In this document: positions 61,383 through 64,000 of the stretch, in pieces | Position numbering within the stretch: the first letter of the stretch is position 1 | Layout of the letters: each line of letters begins with the position of its first letter | Source: Streptomyces sp. CG4 | GTDB taxonomy: Bacteria > Actinomycetota > Actinomycetes > Streptomycetales > Streptomycetaceae | Assembly (NCBI RefSeq): GCF_041080655.1 | Contig: NZ_CP163525.1 | Location: 8,060,001 to 8,124,000 of the forward strand | Length of the DNA: 64,000 bases | Direction of reading: 5' to 3' | The notes under the pieces: generated by a model | The model's database searches: none | What the model was told of the DNA's origin: nothing | What the model saw: the letters and a program-made list of their open reading frames with translations, nothing else | Program-made: the position numbers and the translations under genes

Positions 61383-61690
61383 GTGCCCAAGCCCTATCCG
61401 GAAGAGTTCCGCCAAGACGTCGTGCGGGTCGCGAGGAACCGCGGCCCGGGTGTGACGGTGGAGCAGGTGGCCACCGACTTCGGGGTCCACCCGATGACGT
61501 TGTGGAAGTGGATGCGCCGGGCGGATGTCGACGACGGGACCAGGCCCGGAACGACCAGCCAGGAGAGTGCGGAGCTGGGGAAGCACCTCGGCGGATCAAG
61601 TTGCTCGAGCAGGAGAACGAGGTCCTGCGCCGGGCCGCGGCCTATCTGTCGCAGGCGCATCTGCCGGGAAAAGGATCTACCCGCTCGTGA
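61383..61690 (+). pseudogene. IS3 orfA (HTH protein), frameshifted
   Basis: From the GTG at 61383: PKPYPEEFRQDVVRVARNRG, VTVEQVATDFGVHPMTLWKW (HTH) and MRRADVDDG. A missing G near 61578 shifts the frame; the other frame carries the leucine zipper RRIKLLEQENEVLRRAAAYL and ends at 61690. Confidence 0.75.
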
Positions 61691-62544
61691 AGGAGCTGGC
61701 CGTGGACGGGGTGCCCGTCACGGTGACGTGCCGGGTGCTCAAGCTCGCCAGACGGCCCTACTACCGCTGGCTGGGCAAGCCGGTTGCCGACGCTGTCCTG
61801 GAGGAGGCATATCACGCGAACGCGCTGTTCGACGCCCATCGCGACGACCCGGAGTTCGGCTACCGGTTCCTGGCCGATGAAGCGCGTGGTGCTGGGGCGG
61901 GCATGGCCAAGCGCACCGCGTGGCGGATCTGTCGGGACAACCGGTGGTGGAGCGTCTTCGGCAAGAAGCGTGGCCGGGGCAGTAAGGCCGGCCCGCCGGT
62001 GCACGACGATCTCGTGAGCCGCAACTTCACCGCCACCGGCCCGAACCGGCTGTGGCTCGCTGACATCACCGAACACGCCACCGCCGAAGGCAAGTTGTAC
62101 CTCTCCGCGATCAAGGACGTTTTCAGCAAGAGGATCGTCGGCTACTCCATCGACGCGCGGATGAAGTCCCGCCTCGCCGTGACCGCCCTGAACAACGCCG
62201 TCGCCCGGCGTCAGAACGTCGCTGGGTGCATTCTGCACACCGATCGCGGATCGCAGTTCCGGTCACGGAAATTCGTCCGGGCACTCGACAGCCACGGGAT
62301 GGCCGGTTCGATGGAAGGGTCGGGGCGGCAGGCGACAACGCGGCCATGGAGTCCTTCTTCAGCCTGCTGCAGAAGAACGTCCTCGACCCGCCGATCGTGG
62401 GCCACCCGCAAGGAACTGCGCATCGCGATCGTGACCTGGATCGAGAGGACCTACCACCGACGCCGCCGACAAGCCTCACTCGGCCGGCTGACCCCCGTCG
62501 AATACGAAACCGTCATGACCACACTGGCCATCCAGGCCGCGTGA
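61687..62544 (+). pseudogene. IS3 orfB (DDE transposase), catalytic Glu out of frame
   Basis: VKELAVDGVPVTVTCRVLKL onward, RLWLADITEHATAEGKLYLS (Asp 1) and CILHTDRGSQFRSRKFVRAL (Asp 2) are in frame. Between about 62310 and 62390 the frame is shifted by two compensating indels: the catalytic DNAAMESFFSLLQKNVL box is only readable in another frame. The end TWIERTYHRRRRQASLGRLT is back in frame. Inactive as read. Confidence 0.8.
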
Positions 62545-62569
62545 CCGAACCTGTCACCCAAACCTGCAG

Positions 62570-63243
62570 CAGACCCAGGCTGCGGGCGATCAGCGAGCGC
62601 AGGAAGGCCGGCCAGCCGGCGCCGTCCTCGGCGGTGGCCACGTCCAGGCCGAGGATCTCGCGGTGGCCGTCGGCGTTGACGCCGACCGCGATCAACGCGT
62701 GGACGTTGATGATGCGGCCGCCCTCGCGGACCTTCTGCGTGAGCGCATCCACCCAGACGAACGGGTAGGGGCCGGCATCCAGGGGTCGGTTACGGAACGC
62801 GGCGACTTGCTTCCAGGTGCTTGGCCATCGCGCTGACCTGAGACTTCGACAGCTGGGTCACCCCGAGCGACTCGGCGAGCTTCTCGACCCGGCGCGTGCT
62901 CACGCCCAGCAGGTAGGCGGTGGCGACCACCGAGATGAGGGTCTGCTCGGCACGCCCACGGCGTTCCAGCAGCCAGTGCGGGAAGTAACTCCCGGACCTG
63001 AGCTTGGGGATGGCGAGTTCGACGGTGCCGGCCCTCGTGTCCCACTCGCGCGGGCGATAGCCGTTGCGGTGGTTGACTCGCTCGTCGCTGACCTGCCCGT
63101 ATTCGGCGTTGCAGAGGGCATCGGCCTCCGCGGACATGAGGGCGTCCGAATGTCTTGACCATCGCGCGCAGCAGATCGGGACTCGCCGCGGCGAGGTTGT
63201 CTTCCGCGAGGGCGTGCAGGGGCAGACTGTCGGGTGCGGTCAT
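62570..63243 (-). pseudogene. IS256-family transposase, frameshifted and truncated
   Basis: Start ATG at 63241-63243 behind AAGGAGA (DSLPLHALAEDNLAAASPDL). Then, in other frames, EADALCNAEYGQVSDERVNH, RNGYRPREWDTRAGTVELAI, PKLRSGSYFPHWLLERRGRA, AYLLGVSTRRVEKLAESLGV and VREGGRIINVHALIAVGVNA, DGHREILGLDVATAEDGAGW (catalytic region). Frameshifts near 63145 and 62810. The C-terminal third is missing, replaced by the IS3 right end. Confidence 0.8.
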
Positions 63244-63506
63244 CGTGCTGATCTCCTTCGTGACTCGACATCTCGAAGATCAGCCGGTGGCCGTTCTTGT
63301 ATCCGGGCACTCACTCCGACGCCGGTGCAAACACCCGGATCAGGTGGGAGCCCGTACACCACTTCTCAGGACGCAACCCTGATCAGACCTTGATCGGACC
63401 TGATGATGTGCGGGCTGGTCTCTCTACATGTGAATTCCGGTCAGGCCAAGCGGTGAGTACTTTGGATCCTCGGAGCCCCTGAACATCGCGCCGCCGGAGG
63501 AAGATT

Positions 63507-64000
63507 ATGGCTCCCCACCCGCACCATAGCCCCAGCGGGGATCAGAAGCTCGACGACGATGGAGCGGATCTGCCGCGCGTATCCGCAGCCGATCCCGTGT
63601 GCCGCTTCCATGTGGTGCGACAGCGAGGTGGAAGGCCCATTGCGGTGTCGGCGTGGCGCATCACGACGGAGAACCGTGCGATCGCTGACGCTCTGGGTGG
63701 GTTCTATGGAGGTGTGCCGCAGCTGTTGGACACCGGCGACGGACGTGTCGCTGAGGTCCTGACTCGCTGCGATCGCGTTCCTGTCTTGCTGGATGGCAGG
63801 GGGGCCGTTTCGCTTCGGATGGTGATGCGTGGGCCTGGTGAGACTTTCCATGTCTGTGACGGAACCAGGTTCTTGGAGCCAACCGGTGCACGTGGATCGC
63901 TGTGTGGTTGTCCGACGAGCCTGGCTGACCGCAAGGTGGCAGCCCAGGCAGGTCGCGGGCCGATGCCGGAAGTCCGAATCGACTTCCGGCTGGTGGATCT
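63507..64000 (+). CDS. probable recombination directionality factor, partial (runs off the window)
   Basis: An ATG at 63507, behind GGAGGAAG, opens an uninterrupted frame of more than 164 codons to the window edge. It reads MAPHPHHSPSGDQKLDDDGA, VCRFHVVRQRGGRPIAVSAW, RITTENRAIADALGGFYGGV, DRVPVLLDGRGAVSLRMVMR, VCDGTRFLEPTGARGSLCGC and PTSLADRKVAAQAGRGPMPE. The order (RF.S...NGRP.AL..WR.TT....A, .GG.P, V.LDG....S.RMV.....I..CDG, C.CP.S...R...A..G......R..FRL) matches actinophage-type recombination directionality factors as I remember them. GC is slightly lower than in neighbours. It suggests an integrated element to the right. Confidence 0.65.
   Translation, partial: MAPHPHHSPSGDQKLDDDGADLPRVSAADPVCRFHVVRQRGGRPIAVSAWRITTENRAIADALGGFYGGVPQLLDTGDGRVAEVLTRCDRVPVLLDGRGAVSLRMVMRGPGETFHVCDGTRFLEPTGARGSLCGCPTSLADRKVAAQAGRGPMPEVRIDFRLVD

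Larger units (their letters stand above)
61331..62559 (+). mobile_element. IS3-family element, decayed
   Basis: Bounded by GGGTGACA (61331-61338) and TGTCACCC (62552-62559), inverted repeats followed by weaker matches. Contains orfA and orfB, both damaged. No matching target duplication: the left flank is a dehydrogenase gene and the right flank an IS256 remnant, so a later rearrangement removed one side. About 1.23 kb, normal for IS3. Confidence 0.75.

Noticed and set aside
1..64000. CRISPR arrays, rRNA and tRNA genes.
   Set aside because: No regularly spaced repeats and no tRNA- or rRNA-like sequence found by eye; the GGGGC tract is a simple repeat.

Overview
The window is about 70% GC with strong third-position G/C bias, GTG starts, GGAGG-type ribosome binding sites and many gene families typical of Streptomyces. 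It reads as a decaying, insertion-sequence-scarred accessory region of a Streptomyces or close-relative chromosome (possibly an arm), not a core region. At least fifteen genes are broken by single-base frameshifts, in-frame stops, internal deletions or truncations, and insertion-sequence remnants sit at several junctions.

Layout. 0-1.2 kb: end of a gas-vesicle operon (gvpF/L remnant, frameshifted gvpA-family gene, intact gvpK) cut by an IS5 remnant. 1.2-10.5 kb: small stress proteins (CsbD, a 51-aa membrane protein), a STAS-ANTAR protein with a divergent winged-helix regulator, a lipid acyltransferase/patatin pair, a degraded oxidoreductase/TetR pair, a YihY-family membrane protein, a nonsense-mutated SDR and a wrecked LigD-type NHEJ polymerase. 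10.7-15.05 kb: a seven-gene Mrp/Mbh-type cation antiporter operon without the large MrpA NuoL-like domain. 15.3-16.6 kb: a second 51-aa membrane protein and two paralogous proteins, one membrane-anchored. 16.7-24.0 kb: a coupled catabolic operon (enolase-superfamily enzyme, PoxB-like ThDP enzyme, a D-lactate/glycolate-dehydrogenase-like Fe-S flavoprotein, a truncated isochorismatase and a frameshifted F420 enzyme). 24.3-30.5 kb: HAD phosphatase, SRPBCC protein, hemerythrin remnant, then a DNA-repair group (UdgX, frameshifted Nei/Fpg, Ku).

30.5-43.4 kb: an oxidoreductase, a WYL regulator divergent from a glyoxalase-fold protein, TfoX, a second glyoxalase-fold protein, a two-component system whose response regulator is frameshifted, a RibD/DHFR-like reductase, a secreted disulfide protein divergent from an HTH-NB-ARC-TPR regulator, and several copies of a noncoding repeat of about 260 bp. 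43.7-49.6 kb: an IS remnant, a chimeric gene joining half of a large P-type ATPase to the C-terminal half of an unrelated protein, a glycogen-binding-like protein and a CDF cation exporter. 49.8-51.4 kb: one complete insertion sequence with inverted repeats and a 5-bp target duplication. 51.7-60.3 kb: PfpI protein, a large catalase whose C-terminus is replaced by a DUF3883-like domain, cold-shock proteins, small hypotheticals, an MFS fragment and a MerR regulator. 60.3-64.0 kb: a helicase tail, a hydroxyacid-dehydrogenase fragment, a dead IS3 element, a dead IS256 element and, running off the end, a probable phage-type recombination directionality factor.

The intact genes share a stress theme (envelope, ion balance, oxidants, DNA repair). 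At least three of them (csbD, the SRPBCC gene, ku) carry a GNNT-N14-16-GGGTAC motif upstream, the pattern of Streptomyces SigB/SigH-type stress promoters, which suggests a common general/osmotic-stress regulon. This is inferred from motif spacing only.
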